The notes: generated by a model not told the origin, from the sequence alone. A stretch of 64,000 nt of DNA from Buddleja alternifolia (GCA_019426215.1 CM033393.1:49416645-49480644); one strand, 5' to 3'. Positions 43,776-57,180 are shown, counted from the stretch's first letter. A program made the numbers and translations.

Positions 43776-44135
43776 CTCCCTCCGTCCCATAAATGAGTCT
43801 TCTTTGACTTTTCTTGGAAATTATCAGAAGTCTATTGCTTCTCTAAAATACCATTTTCATACAATAAAAAACAATAAATAACATTACCTTTTAAAATATG
43901 TCAGATTTTAATTTAATTTATGACTATTGTCTATTATCCATATATGAAATTATCTTTCCTCAAATTCCATTGCAATTTTATAGTAAAAATAAATGAATTA
44001 TATATTTCTCAATTAAATTGGAGGGTAATATAGTCAGACAAAACAATAAAACAATAAATATATACTTTTATAGTAAGAAACATATATTTTGGGACAGATA
44101 AAAACGGAATAGTGAACATCTAAAAACAGAGGGAG
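43776..44135. mobile_element. Stowaway MITE (Tc1/mariner), copy 1
   Basis: 360 bp, ends CTCCCTCCGTCCCATAAA and the complement of CTCCCTCTGTTTTTAGATG. Flanked by TA on both sides (43774-43775, 44136-44137). CTCCCTCCGTCCC is the hallmark terminus of plant Stowaway elements. Shares TTTGACTTTTCTT and TGACTATTGTCTATTATCCA with copy 2 at 56096. Confidence 0.92.
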
Positions 44136-44137
44136 TA

Positions 44138-44865
<728 letters not shown>

Positions 44866-44879
44866 TAACGTGTGTTCGA

Positions 44880-44995
44880 CCTTAGCTAGGGTCAAACACC
44901 TGAAGCTGGGTTTGAACACCTTGAGGGTGTTCGTCCTCACATCCAAATCTAACATCTCGAGGGTGTTCGACTGAGCATTTTAGGCTTATTTCCGG
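44880..44995. repeat. Short GAGGGTGTTCG repeats
   Basis: GAGGGTGTTCG occurs twice (about 44932 and 44961), and GTGTTCGACCTTAGC opens the segment at 44872. Lies just after the plastid fragment; origin unknown. Confidence 0.5.
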
Positions 44996-45180
44996 TTTGT
45001 GTATTCCAAATTAAGCCAAATTTGAGGATGAATATTTTGCCCCATATCACTCAATATAGTGTTTCTGTTGAATGTTAAGAGTTTACTAGAGATGTCAAAT
45101 AATATAATACTACTCTTTTCCTAGAAAAAAATGTCAAGTGACTTTTAAATAATATTTAACGTATTATAAGTTTCAGAAAA

Positions 45181-45900
45181 TGTATTATAAAATACAAGGG
45201 CTTATAATATATTTGAAATAACTAAAATGTTATCCTTGCTGAAATAGTTTAAAACGTAAGATACTCATATATGATTGCCATGAAACAAAAAAGTGAAAAC
45301 AAGTTTAATTAGTGAGGTAATTTGGGTCAATAGATCGAAATCAATAAAGTCGATTCATAACATGTCGATGAAATCGAGTAAATGATATATAAATTTTCAT
45401 CCCTACGCTTACAATTAACAATATTGAACATATCGACTCTATTCACACGTGAATCCACCCAAAATATTAGATGACTATTCTCCTAATCACCATGTCAAAT
45501 TGTCAACCAATTCCTTCCTTGCACACCCCTCCTATTTTACTTTTTCATCATTATTATATATATTATAAAATACAAGAGCTTATAATATATTTGAAGTAAT
45601 TAAAATGTTCTCCTTACTGACATAGTTTAAAACCTAAGATGCTTATAATTGCTATGAAACAAAAAAGTGAAAAAAAAAGTTAGTGAGGTAACTCGGATCA
45701 GTGATCGAGATCAATAAAATGCGAGTGAATGATATAACTTTTATCCCTATATCTACCGTTAACAATATTGAATAAATCGACTCTATTGACGTGAATCCAC
45801 ACAAAACGTTACGTGACTATATATTCTCCTCATCACCATGTCAACCAATTTCCTTCCTTGCACTCCCTCCTATTTTCTTTTCCATCACTATTATAGTATA
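45181..45900. repeat. ~385-bp diverged tandem duplication
   Basis: The segment starting TATTATAAAATACAAGGGCT (about 45181) recurs at about 45565 as TATTATAAAATACAAGAGCT. It includes ATGAAACAAAAAAGTGAAAA, GACTCTATTCACACGTGAAT / GACTCTATTGACGTGAAT and TTCCTTCCTTGCAC in the same order. No coding content. Confidence 0.88.
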
Positions 45901-46654
45901 GTATTATAAGAAATAGTCGAGCGTGTGCCTTGTCTCTATCCCACGAAGAAAACCTAAAATTTGGTTGGCTGGAGACCGAGCCTTTGTCGGAATTTAAAAA
46001 ATAAGAACAAAGTACGAACAATTAACAAATTAATAAGAAACCCATTTTTAATTCCTCAATTGCCAACAATATTGACTTATGCACACTTGCATAGAATAAA
46101 AAGAGCCTAAAATATTACAATACCAATTTCCACACGGCATTACGACGAAGACTTCGTTGGAAACGTGATTGTGTGTTTTTGTGCAGTGGATTTTCCATTA
46201 CAGCCAAAAGCTTAAATATATTAAAAAAAAAAAAAAAGAAGATCTGGTGCATAACCATTTTATGTGATCTATTTAAATAACAAAATGTTACCTATTTTTT
46301 AACGTTTTAATTATAAAGAAAATATCATTGTTACTAACCTTATAAAAAGAACTCATAAATTAATTGTACAGTTGTTCCACTAAAGCTACGACCTCATAAG
46401 TAAGTGGCGGCAACAAATTGTAGTAATTTCAATGATACTTATGAATTATGATTATGAACTGTACCTGCAATGAGATTTATGAAATTAGTTCAAAGCATTT
46501 ATTTCAAATTAGTGCTATAGTATTCCATTTTTCATTTACAAGTTATATATATAATTTTTTCTTTAGGCCGGTGATAGTGCCATTGCAATTTTTATCCTTT
46601 GGACTATATTACCCCTCACTTAAATACCACATCTTTTCCTTCTGGTAAAAAGTA
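45901..46654. other. Intergenic, no gene recognised
   Basis: AT-rich, no element boundary or gene seen. Confidence 0.5.
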
Positions 46655-47241
46655 GGCTTTGTTTGGACGTGTTTTCGTTTTATTTCCAACCTTTATTTTC
46701 TAAACGTATGAGAAAATGAGTTTTTTTATTTTTGCGTGAAAATGATTATGTAATGTAATGATTAAGTTAGTTTGGTTGTGTTTTCTGAAATTGTTGGAAT
46801 TGATGATTTAATGATGTATGTAATGATTAAGTTAGTTAAAATTAATGATTATGTGAATAATATATATAAAATAATAAGTAATATTATATTAATTAATAAT
46901 ATATATTTTAAGTAAAAATGATGAAATTGACCCCAAAAAATGTATTAAAAATATTCAAAATGAGTTTTAAAATGTGTACGAGCTTACGAGATTAAGACCA
47001 TGTATTTTATTCTAATATAACACCATACTTGTTGCCGGAAATATCGATTTTTAGAAGGAGACGTGAGAAAAAGAAAAATGTGATTGTGATTTGATACAGT
47101 GAATGATAGTTATTAGGGAATTCGAAAGTGACAAGGAAAATAAATGTATTTTCAGTTGAGAATGATGTAAAGTGTGTATTTTTATTTTCAAATGAGATCG
47201 AAAATGAAAATATGGGTTTGAAAACACAAACAAACATTGCC
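46655..47241. mobile_element. TIR element of the GGCTTTGTTTGGACG type
   Basis: Left GGCTTTGTTTGGACGTGTTT; right, read on the other strand, GGCAATGTTTGTTTGTGTTT. About 590 bp, AT-rich interior, no ORF. Related termini occur at 56012-56817. Target duplication is not obvious, so the boundaries are provisional; hAT-like by terminus. Confidence 0.55.
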
Positions 47242-49209
47242 TTATAAACATTTCACATAATTTTCTTCCTACAACCGACACCACCGCACCGATCCTCTGT
47301 TCTCTGCTACTACTATCAAGTATCAACCAATTCTTCAATATTATTCAATTGCCTCCGAAAATTACTTTTTCTTCTTAATTTTTACTGATTATAATTTCAT
47401 TTTTGTAATACTAAGTTAGCCCATTGGAGCTGACTTTTGAATCAGGGATACAATGATTTGGACTTTTATGCAATATTCTAACAAAGGCGAAAACCCATTT
47501 TCAGAAGATGATACAAATAGATATACCATTTGATGTATATTGTGCAAATTTAATCTTTTTCTTTGTTTGTTATTTTTTTTCATATAAATAATTTTTTACT
47601 GTTTTTTCCCATTTAAAATTTTTGTGGCTAATACTAATGAGTGGAAATTTTATGATTTTGCGTAATTTCGCCCTTATATATCGAAGAAATGAACAGATTG
47701 TTCATTGTGTATACCATTGTTGAAAAACCCTATGATTGAATATCAAACGGAACGTGAGATGAACACCATGGTTGAGAGATAGGGAAGAGGGTTTCAGTGG
47801 AGAAGATAAATTGATTGAGGCGTAACATAGTTCTAAGGGTAAAAATTGATCTGGCATTATTAGAATTGCTCTGGCGATATCACCAGCCTTTTATTTAAGT
47901 AAACAAATTATGTGACTCTTATACACAAATTATCAGAATAAAGGTTTCAAAATATTATTTTATCAAATTTGTTGGATAATTCTATTGTGAACCGAGAGCA
48001 ATTTACCACATATTTATAAGTGGTGGGATGAGTTTCACAAGAGATGGGTGATAAAAACCACTCCACCACTTGTAAATTTGTGATAGATAATAAATCGGGA
48101 GCAATATTCTAGATTTTTCCAAATTTGTGAATTGCTTCCAAAAATTAGTTATAGGTGTAGGGGGCGGGATTCAGCCTTAGCTAGGAGTCCTAGGCTAGGA
48201 CAACATAAAATTCGGCTTGTCACCATTATTAAAGCAGAAATAATTAGGCAGGCCCATTTAATGAATTTTAATTGGGAAAAATACTCCTAAATCTCGCGTG
48301 TTTAAATTAATAAATTAGTCAAGGAGAAAAATAAAATAAAACAAAATAATAAAAACACACGAGATCTTCTATTGTAAAATAATATTAGCATCACGTGTTG
48401 TATTATTGCATATCATGTCTGACCAATGAGTGTTATAATCCAAATTTAATTTATATTTAAAAAAATATTTTACACATATATAATTTATAGGTGAAGTGAA
48501 ATAAAAAATTTCAACATAATTTTATAATAGAAGATTCGTACCGAAATAAACAGGCACGGGGGACATGACAAAAAAGTTTACTAGTGAATGGGATGATGGA
48601 TGTCTTGTGGTGTGTACCCACTCTTCCTAAAATTCTCAATATCAATTATCTCAATTTGACGTGATATTTCATCATATTGTCATAATCACCCCTCAAGAAA
48701 AACGTAAACTTCCAATTTCACCTCTCTCTCTATCTCATCACAAACCGACCTCTCAACAGATAATTCAGATAAAACTCTGCCAAAATACTACAATATATAC
48801 ACACACACACACACACATATATATATGTATGTATATGTTGTAAAGGGAGGATTCTAAGAAAAACAGGGGAATTATAAGCAGTGTGGCCTAGTCGCTGGGA
48901 GGTAACTATCTCCCCTCAATTTTTGCTGTTAAATCTGATCACCCCCTTAAATTCTCCAATTAGGTCGGATTTCAACTTCTTCTGACTCGGATTATTGCGT
49001 GCTAAATGTTTGGTTTTTTGACCCGAAATTCTGTTTTGTTTACAGGTGCAAAGTCCATTCTTCCTCTTTTGAAATATTCAAAGGAGCCATAAATACAATC
49101 ACCTGCATTTTCCCCTGTTTCTTTGCTTCCAACTGAAATTTCAGCAGCTTTTAATTAAATATTTGATGGCCTCTCTTAAACCCTCACCCATCTTTTCAGT
49201 TTTCTAAAC
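47242..49209. other. Intergenic upstream of the DUF1666 gene
   Basis: No gene seen. A CA/TA microsatellite lies at about 48798-48837. The last few hundred bases, including TTTCAACTTCTTCTGACTCG (48969) and pyrimidine-rich stretches, probably include the promoter and 5' leader of the gene at 49210. No clear TATA box was fixed. Confidence 0.5.
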
Positions 49210-52200
49210 ATGGCCTCTAATAATACTCTGTTTTCCTTTGTTCACTCTGTTTTCATTTATCTGCTCCCACTCTTCCGCTTCATCTCCACCTACATTTTCA
49301 GGTTTGATTAATCTTTATTATATATCTATATATATACATACATATTGAAATTATATTTGATTCCGTTTGTTATTGTTTCTGTTAGTACCTTGAAGAAGAA
49401 TGATGAGAAAATAAGAGTTATTGAAACAGAGCATGGGTTATCACCAGATTATGAAAATGATAAAGATGTAACTGAATTTAGAGATTTTGATAATGATTCT
49501 GAGGAAGAAGGGATACATTTGAAATTCAAGTTTCCAACTTTTGAAGAATTTAGCAGAATTCAGAATGGAACAGGTAATAATATAATTAATTCTGAAGTGG
49601 TCCCTTTTGCAAGTACTAGCAAATATGAGTTCACATCTGGCAAAAGTTATATTAGTGGTTTTGTCGAAGATCTGGAGACTTATCCCGTGAAACAAATTAA
49701 TTCAAACTTTTCTGTAAAAGGAAAAGAGATTTTGGTATTTGATGGGGAAGAAAATGAAAAGAGTGAGAACATTGTACATACAGAAGAAGAGAAGGTTGAT
49801 ACAGTTCTCGTAGAGGAAGAAATTCTCGATGAATCGAAGTTCGAAATGAATTCGACGATTACTGATTCTGATTCCGATTCCGAGTCGACTAGTTTTGAGC
49901 ATATACGTTCTGTAATGAACAGTTTAGTGGATTCATACAGTGATGGTTTCTTATCTGATGGAGATTTCGGAGACGTTAACGAGAAAACGGAGGAATTCAA
50001 CGAAAATCATGAGTTATCGGAAAATTTCGATGATGATGAAGAAGCAAATGATGTACTGGAAGAACTGAAGAAACTAGAAGAAAATAATAATTTACAGAAT
50101 CCTGATGAATTGAGGCCAGATTTTTTATCGGAGAAAGATTTTAACGAGGATTTAGACAACAAATATGTTACCGACAATGTGAACGATGAAGAAGATTGTG
50201 AAAAAACAAAGGAATCAGATTGTGGGGATGGGAACAAATTGGAGTCATTGTGGGAGCATCAAGAACTGATTGATCAATTGCAAATGGAGCTGAAGAAAGT
50301 GAGAGCGACGGGTCTGCCCACGATTTTAGAAGAATCGGAATCGCCTAAGATAATGGATGATTTGAAGCCATGGAAAATTGATGAGAAATTCCAGCGTGAA
50401 GATTGTATGGGGGAGCTTCATAAATTCTACAAGAGTTATAGAGAAAGGATGCGGAAGTTTGATATTTTGAACTACCAGAAGATGTATGCCATGGGTTAGT
50501 AACTCTATTCCAATACTTGATTTTTGAATTTCTAGCATTTTTTTAGGACTTTTGTGTATTGAGATAGTCGTTATTATTCGTAAATTTCAAATATACCGAT
50601 GGTTTTTGTGATTATATTGGAACTTAAAGTCTCAAAACATTGTAAGAATTGTTGTTTTTAGTCTTCGGATATTGGATATTGGTCAGATAGAGGAAAAGGA
50701 AAATGAGATGTATAATTGAAAAAAAAAAATGCCGCGTTTTCATATTAGGTGGACAAAATACTTTCTTTATGTTATATTTTGCTAAATTGAAGGAAAATGT
50801 GTACTAAATAAGGTTTTTGGCTGAGTTTATAAGTTTTTTAAAACAATTTGTAAGTTGTTTGAGATTTTATAACCTCTTATTAAGTGCTAATTTTTTTTTG
50901 ATAAAACATCTTATAAGCTCTCAGATTAAGGTATTGAAAACTTATAAGCTCCTAAGGGATAAGTAACGAAATCTCAACTTTTTTTTTTTTTTTTTTTTGA
51001 TAATCCTCAACTTATAAGTTCCAAAAACTTTTTTTTCATACAGACAATTTATAATCTTAGTCAAACACGCTCTGAGATAAAAAAATTTAACCAACAAATT
51101 GCAATAGTTTAATTAAACATAAGTAGGTGGTCTGAAGGTGACATATATTATCAATAATATCGTCCATTACATTTTTTTTTATCATTATACCGACTTTTCA
51201 ACAATTCAGATGTAGAAGAGAGGACCCACGAGATCTAATTTGGTAGGTTCTCCAGAAACAGAAAAAGCATGAGAATTGGTCTGGTCTGGTAAAAGGCATT
51301 ATAACAATGAGTCGGATGTCACAACACACTTTGGTGGGTATTGAATGGATTGGAGGGGTGATTCTTGGTAGCTCCCGGGAGTTTAATTCCTGGAAAATAT
51401 CAGCCACAAATAGTGTTGAAATATTTGTGGGATTCATCAAAATATATATAATTTAGTGTTAATACATTTTATTTGTTAGATAGACTCCCGGAGCCACTAA
51501 GTATCATCCGGATTGGAGTGTGTTAATTAATTAATGATGTATTAAAATTTTACACAACATCCAATAAGGCTCTTGTCCCGTTCAACTTTATAAATGGTCT
51601 TTTTCATTTTTCCAATTTTATCGATTACTCTGCTGTAATAAATACAATCGAATGACGAGTCCATGACTAGCAGAACTAATTTATTGCAGAAGAGAGCGTT
51701 TTTATTACCCAATGACTGACTATTGGTTCTAAACATATTGGAAATGGATATTTTACCTTTCAAATGTTTCTAATGGTTAATTGCATCTCTAGTCCTTGAG
51801 ATTTATCGTTATCGCGGTATAGTTTTTCGGGTTTGATTAACTTCTTTCGTCTTTGATATGTCATATGCCACGGTATTAACATGCACACCGGATCTTCTAT
51901 TTCTGAATCGTGTTTCATCTTCTATCTCATTTATTTATATTACAAGTGTAGAAAAATTCTTATCAATTTTATATTTAAGGAAAAGATTTATACAACTAAC
52001 ATGCATGTGATATGCATGTGATCGGAGATAAACACTATTTGAAATAGAGGATTCAGACTGATAAAATGATGTTTTTAGGATTAGGGTTTTGGTCAACTTT
52101 TTACTATCCATGTTTTTCGAAGTTTTTGAACCATTCTCTTCTTCTTCGGATGTTGTAAAATTCCTTGTTCTCGTCTGATTTGGATGAACCATGTTGTGTG

Positions 52201-53591
52201 TAAGTCCTAACATTCTATTACCTGCTTGTAATTAATTTCTTCGCATGTTATTAAATTTCTAATACGCTCGTCTTCGTGAAGGATGTCAATTATGATAAAG
52301 AAAAGCACTTTTAAGACAACCCTCATGCAATTGTATTAACTGCAGGTTTCCTGCAGCTAAAGGATCCTCTTCAATCAATATCAAAGCAAAAACCTTCTCC
52401 CCCGACGCTCAAGTCCCTCGTATCGCAAAATCTTTGGCTATTCAAACACAAAATCCATGGAAGTGACCCAATGAAAAAGTTCATCAAGGAATTGGAAGGT
52501 GATCTTGAAGTTGTATACGTGGGACAGATGTGCCTTTCTTGGGAATTCTTGCATTGGCAGTACGAGAGGGCCTTGGATTTGTGGGATTCCGATCCACGTG
52601 GCATTCGCCGATACAACGAGGTTGCCAATGAGTTTCAACAGTTTCAAGTGCTCATGCAAAGATTCATTGAAGATGAACCATTTCAAGGGCCAAGAGTTCA
52701 AAATTATGTCAAAAGCCGATGTGTTCTTCGCAACCTTGTTCAGGTTCCTGTCATAAGAGGTGAGATTTGTGCAAGCATTTATTTTCCAAAAATAAATAAA
52801 TTAATTAAATATGAACTTTATTTATGGGAAAAATACATGTACACCCACTCACATATTGGATAAGTACAACGAGCTCCCTGCAGTTTCCCTTGCACAAAGG
52901 GGAAAGTTATGATAATTTTTTAATTTTAAGATGTTTTTTTAGTAAATAGAGTCTGGAGTGTCTATGTAATTTACACTATGTTTATCTATATGTCGCAGAG
53001 GATAACATGAAAGACAAAAGGAAGGCGAGGAAAAGAGAGGGAGATGAATATGCTATAACAAGTGAGATGCTAGTGGAAACCGTGGAAGAATCCATACGAA
53101 TATTTTGGCGATTGGTTCGAGCTGACAAGGATTGCGCACAAGCAGCAACCAATAGCAACAAGAAAATGCCTGAGCTTCACAATCCTGAAGACCTCAAGTT
53201 GCTATTAGAGGTCAAAAAAAATCTTCAAAAGGTTAGAATTCATCAATTTCTTCATTAGAAACTTTTGAGTATTATTTTTTTCCAAAGTTAATTCATGTTT
53301 GACTACATTTCTTTCTATTTTGAAATTCAGAAGGAGAGGAAGGTGAAGGATCTGTTGAGGAGCGAAAATTGCATTTTGAAGAAATTGCGACGCAATAAGG
53401 AAGAAGATTCGGATTCCGATCAAGTTCTATACTTTTTCTCACAAGTAGATATGAAATTAGTGTCTAGAGTTTTGAACATGTCAAAGATAACGAGTGACCA
53501 ACTGATGTGGTGTCATAACAAGCTAAATAGGATTAACTTTGTGAATAGGAAAATATACGTGGAACCGGCTTTCTTGCTCTTCCCATGTTAA
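49210..53591 (+). CDS. DUF1666-family plant protein
   Basis: Five exons: 49210-49301, 49386-50494, 52346-52759, 52999-53231 and 53331-53591, all GT/AG and in phase, giving 702 residues. The N-terminus (NNTLFSFVHSVFIYLLPLFR) is a hydrophobic segment that could be a membrane anchor. Exon 2 is a long acidic, Asp/Glu/Ser-rich region (for example LSENFDDDEEANDVLEELKK) ending with ELHKFYKSYRERMRKFDILN. Exons 3 to 5 hold the conserved DUF1666 core: GFLQLKDPLQS, VYVGQMCLSWEFLHWQYERA, RYNEVANEFQQFQVLMQRF, RIFWRLVRADKD, and a Cys-terminated end YVEPAFLLFPC. The molecular role of the family is unknown; some members have been annotated as ribosomal L34Ae-like, which the sequence here does not support. 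Intron 2 is long (1,851 bp). The open frame beginning at 49345 misses the true first exon. Confidence 0.92.
50495..52345 (+). other. Long intron 2 of the DUF1666 gene
   Basis: Starts GTTAGTAACT and ends TATTAACTGCAG. AT-rich with a poly(T) tract near 50980. Some text around 51775-51830 (AATTGCATCTCTAGTCCTTG) recalls dispersed repeats but has no partner end. No nested gene. Confidence 0.8.
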
Positions 53592-54310
53592 TCCTGTTCT
53601 TCTTATCTTACCCTAGGACCTAGGTTATCTATCTTACATGGAACCAAACTAATTTTTGATGAAATTTTGTATCTAGTTTTTGCTTACTTTTGCAGCTTTG
53701 TTACTATATATTCTGTAACTTGTAATTGTTCATATGCTTTCAATAGTAGACGGAGCACTAACATGTATGATATATGTACAAAAGAAATTGATTATGTATA
53801 AATATGTCAAAATTCTCATATTATTGAGGTTTTGGGCCTAATGAAATTCTTACAAAGTCCACCTTATAGGATTTTCGCATGATGTAGTCTTTTTAGCATG
53901 ACTATAGTTTAAACATAGATCATATAATCCTTCATATAAGGTTGATCTTTGTCGCCCGAGCTCGCTCTAGCAATTCAAGCTATCGCTTCACTCTAGCAAT
54001 TCAAGCTATCGCTTCACTCTATTACACTATTAAAAAATTTAAAGTTCGAACTAAAATTTATAGATCACACTTGAACAAATAATTAGGAATTTTTACTATT
54101 AGCTGATATTTTTTACATTTAATAATAAATTTTATTATTGGTTAAAATAAGTAGAAAATAAATGCCGGCAAGGAAGAATTGGATCATATAAATACTTTTT
54201 TGTAGAGATGCAAAGATTATAAGTTATACAGGAAGAATTGGATCACATAAATAATTTTTGAAGAGATGCAAAAATTATGAGTTATATGATGCACAAATAC
54301 TTCTAAAATT
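53592..54310. other. 3' region of the DUF1666 gene and spacer
   Basis: Includes the likely 3' untranslated region. Short direct repeats near 53968-54020 (CAATTCAAGCTATCGCTTCA twice) and 54170-54290 (GGAAGAATTGGATCA twice). No gene. Confidence 0.55.
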
Positions 54311-54314
54311 AAAG

Positions 54315-55431
54315 TCGTGCAGTATCGTATCGATACTCGTCAGATACTTGTTCGATACACATCGGATACTTATTTAACGTATCCAATAATTAAAATAAAT
54401 AAAAAGATTGGACACCGTATCCGATACTTTCGAATGCCGTATCTTATACAGATTTTGAAGTATCTGATACACATTGGGTATTTGGCGGAGTATTTTTTGA
54501 ATATTATATAATATTTTTTATGTTAAAAAAGGAATCTAATAATGACTTTTATCGTATATTAAAGAGTTAAACAAATAAAAGAAACTTAAAAGAGGAAAAT
54601 CACTTTGGTTTCACTTCTTAAATATATGTTTTTTATTCTCTTATCCCACGTGATATCTATCATTTATACTTTATCACCGAAGATTTTGGATAAGAATGTA
54701 GTTGTTGGTACTAGTGGAATAATGTTCATACACTGGAAATGATGAAATTTTTTGGTTACCTTCAAAGATTTTTCAACTTATAAACAATAAAATGGTGTTA
54801 ATATTGCAGTTTTATTTATGTTAATAAATATATTGACTCAAATTTATTTTTAAATATTATATATATGCATATCCCCAACATATCGTACCCTATAATTTTG
54901 AAATTTGTCGTATCTCGTATGTGTATCGTATCGTATCCGTGCATCTAGTGGCGGATCCAGAAAATTTGGTGAGTGGGGGCACTAAGAATTTTACCGAGGG
55001 AGTGTAAGATTGTTGTGATATAGCTATATAATTTGCCAAGCCCCCCGCGGTACGACACGCAATATTTATGATAGAAAATATAATAACAAATTAGGTTTAA
55101 TTACAATTTTTGACATAATTTATACTCTTATACCTCTTTTATTATAGCCAGAATTTTGGGTTTTGGGGGTCTAACTCAAAGTAAAGGGAGAAAACGTGAT
55201 ATTTTACGATCTTGAGGAGGGCGAAGTTCAACTATAAAAAAAGTTGTAAGGTAAAAAAATGATTTTTCAAAATTGAGGGGGGAGGGGGGGGTGGGGGATT
55301 TAATAATTTGAGTGGAGGCATTATGTAATTTATAAATTAAAATTTAAAAATATTTATATATTAAAAAAAAATCTGTGTGGGCACTGCCCCTCCCTAGCTC
55401 TACTTGCGTCCGCCCCTGCGTGCATCATAGG
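54315..55431. repeat. GTATCC-rich dispersed repeat, copy 2, split by a MITE
   Basis: Left part GTGCAGTATCGTATCGATAC with GATACTTG and CCGTATCCGATAC variants; the right end reads ATCGTATCGTATCCGTGCATC, then a 473-bp MITE, then ATAGG. Ends are partly inverted (GATGCACGGATACGATACG on the other strand). Removing the MITE gives GTATCCGTGCATCATAG, the same ending as the copy at 138-322. Confidence 0.65.
54946..55418. mobile_element. hAT-type MITE with 8-bp target duplication
   Basis: Starts TAGTGGCGGATCCAG; read from the other end it starts CAGGGGCGGACGCAAG. CGTGCATC flanks both sides (54938-54945 and 55419-55426), the 8-bp duplication of hAT elements. No ORF. Inserted in the GTATCC-rich repeat. 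Confidence 0.9.
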
Positions 55432-55653
55432 TTATATAACGTTGAATTTGACAACTAAGGGTTTTCCTAATAATATATTTAAATACTTTTTTAAGCCTAT
55501 CAAGAAATACAATCGGATCTTCGAATTGCTCTCAGAATTGAAATCTTCGGTGGATTGGGCTATTAATGAACATGGAACAATGAATTTTGCGAAACATATG
55601 AATAATCACTAAACAGCAGGGGACAAAGGCAAAAATAAAAGAAAAGAGATGTA

Positions 55654-55661
55654 TGTCAAGA

Positions 55662-55693
<32 letters not shown>

Positions 55694-55733
55694 TACCTGA
55701 AACTGGCGCCTTAGACCGCTCGGCCATCTTGAC
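55654..55733 (-). tRNA. tRNA-Leu (anticodon CAG)
   Basis: The acceptor stem pairs GTCAAGA with TCTTGAC. The A box is GGCCGAGCGGT and the B box GGTTCAAATCC. The anticodon stem-loop is CCAGT-TTCAGGT-ACTGG with anticodon CAG (codon CUG), and a long variable arm follows, as in class II tRNA-Leu. No CCA is encoded and no intron is present. A run of T (TTTT about 8-12 bases past the 3' end) serves as the RNA polymerase III stop. It looks functional and nuclear. Confidence 0.96.
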
Positions 55734-56011
55734 TTGTAGGCATTCATGTCTCAGTGATATTAAATCATTTCATGTGGCATCCCTACACTTCATTTTGAGC
55801 AAACTGCCTCTATATTATTTGAAAGTAGCAAAAACGTTCCTATGAAAAACAATAAACAATTTATCTCTATATGATTTTCAAAATAAAACACCGACTTTCT
55901 AAACATATTTAACCTACATACAACAATGAAAAGACCAAAGTATCCTTATATTTTAAAAATATTTACACTATATTTTCTATTTAAAAAGAACATTTTCGAC
56001 CAAACTGCTTC
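55734..56011. other. Spacer after tRNA
   Basis: AT-rich, no feature recognised. The 71-residue frame over the tRNA is a shadow of it. Confidence 0.6.
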
Positions 56012-56817
56012 GGCTTCGTATGGTTTTGTTTTCGAAAATGAATTTTGAGTTTTTATTGGAGAATGTGTATTATAGAAATTCGTGTGAAAATATTACTCCC
56101 TCCGTCCCAAAAAGGATATCCCCTTTGACTTTTCTTAATATTTATCAAAAATCCATTGTAGGCAAATTACCCTTTCCATAAAACAAAATACAAATAATAA
56201 TAATAATAATAATACCTTCTAAAACATGCATGATTTTAATTTAATTTATGAGTATTGTCTATTATCCATGTATAGTACTATTTTTCTTAAATACGATTGC
56301 AGTTTTATAGTAAAAATAAATTAATTATATATTTCTCAATTAAAATGAAGGGCAATATTGTCAGATTAGACAATAAATACATACATAAATAATAAGAGAC
56401 AATCATTTTGGGATAGATAAAAGTGGAATAGTGGACATCCTTTTTGAGACGGAGAGAGTATTTTTTTTTGTTTGTTTGTTTGGATGTGTTTTTGAGAAAT
56501 ATTTGAAAATTGTGTAGATGTGATATAAAGTTGATTGAATTAGTTATATATGTAATGATGATAGTAGAAAAATTAGAATAATATGTTGTTTATGATAAAG
56601 TAAGAAAGAGAATGTATTGGATAATTGAACTATGTAATTAATGAAGAGAGAGAATGAAGTGATTGAATTGATGAAATAATGAGTAGTTATATAGGAAAAT
56701 ATCTGTTAGGATTTAAAATTGTGGCATTTTTTGTAGAATTTGGCTTGATGCGAGTATTTTTATTTTTTTGATGATCTAAAAAATAAAAACTTCCTAAAAA
56801 CACAACCATACACAGCC
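56012..56817. mobile_element. TIR element (GGCTTCGTATGGTTTTG) with a Stowaway MITE nested inside
   Basis: Left end GGCTTCGTATGGTTTTGTTT; right end, on the other strand, GGCTGTGTATGGTTGTGTTT. The match continues for about 40 bp. Without the nested MITE (56096-56458) it would be about 440 bp. Target duplication is not clear. Related to the element at 46655-47241. Confidence 0.6.
56096..56458. mobile_element. Stowaway MITE (Tc1/mariner), copy 2
   Basis: 363 bp with ends CTCCCTCCGTCCCAAAAA and the complement of CTCTCTCCGTCTCAAAAA, flanked by TA (56094-56095, 56459-56460). Same family as 43776-44135, sharing TGTCTATTATCCATRTAT. Nested in another TIR element, so it is the later insertion of the two. 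Confidence 0.93.
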
Positions 56818-57096
56818 TTCATGTTTCTTGAAAATTACCATCTACATATTCTTGGGCCTTTTAAGCATCAGATTAATTCCATATGATACCTTGAAATATT
56901 AGCATGAGTATAATTTACCAATATTAGAAATTTTAGGGCGATGCTTCGATTTAAATTTTAAATCGGAATTGGTTAATGGATGACCTTTTCATTCCGACCA
57001 GATGTTGTACCATACAACATTTTGCCGAGACTTTTGTGAACGCTCTTCAACTTGCTCCACATACAGTGACTCCTTGATATTGCCATGATATAAATA
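56818..57096. other. Spacer 3' of the NAC gene
   Basis: No feature recognised. Confidence 0.5.
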
Positions 57097-57139
57097 GGTT
57101 GCATGATAACAACAGCGAACACAAGCTCTGCTTGTATAG

Positions 57140-57180
<41 letters not shown>

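Noticed and set aside
52371..52701. Minus-strand frames opposite DUF1666 exon 3
   Set aside because: Shadows of the spliced plus-strand coding exon, which has in-phase junctions and family motifs.
55532..55747. 71-residue frame containing SRWPSGLRRQFQVLVRKGVGSN
   Set aside because: It is a translation of the tRNA-Leu gene; cited only to explain the overlap.
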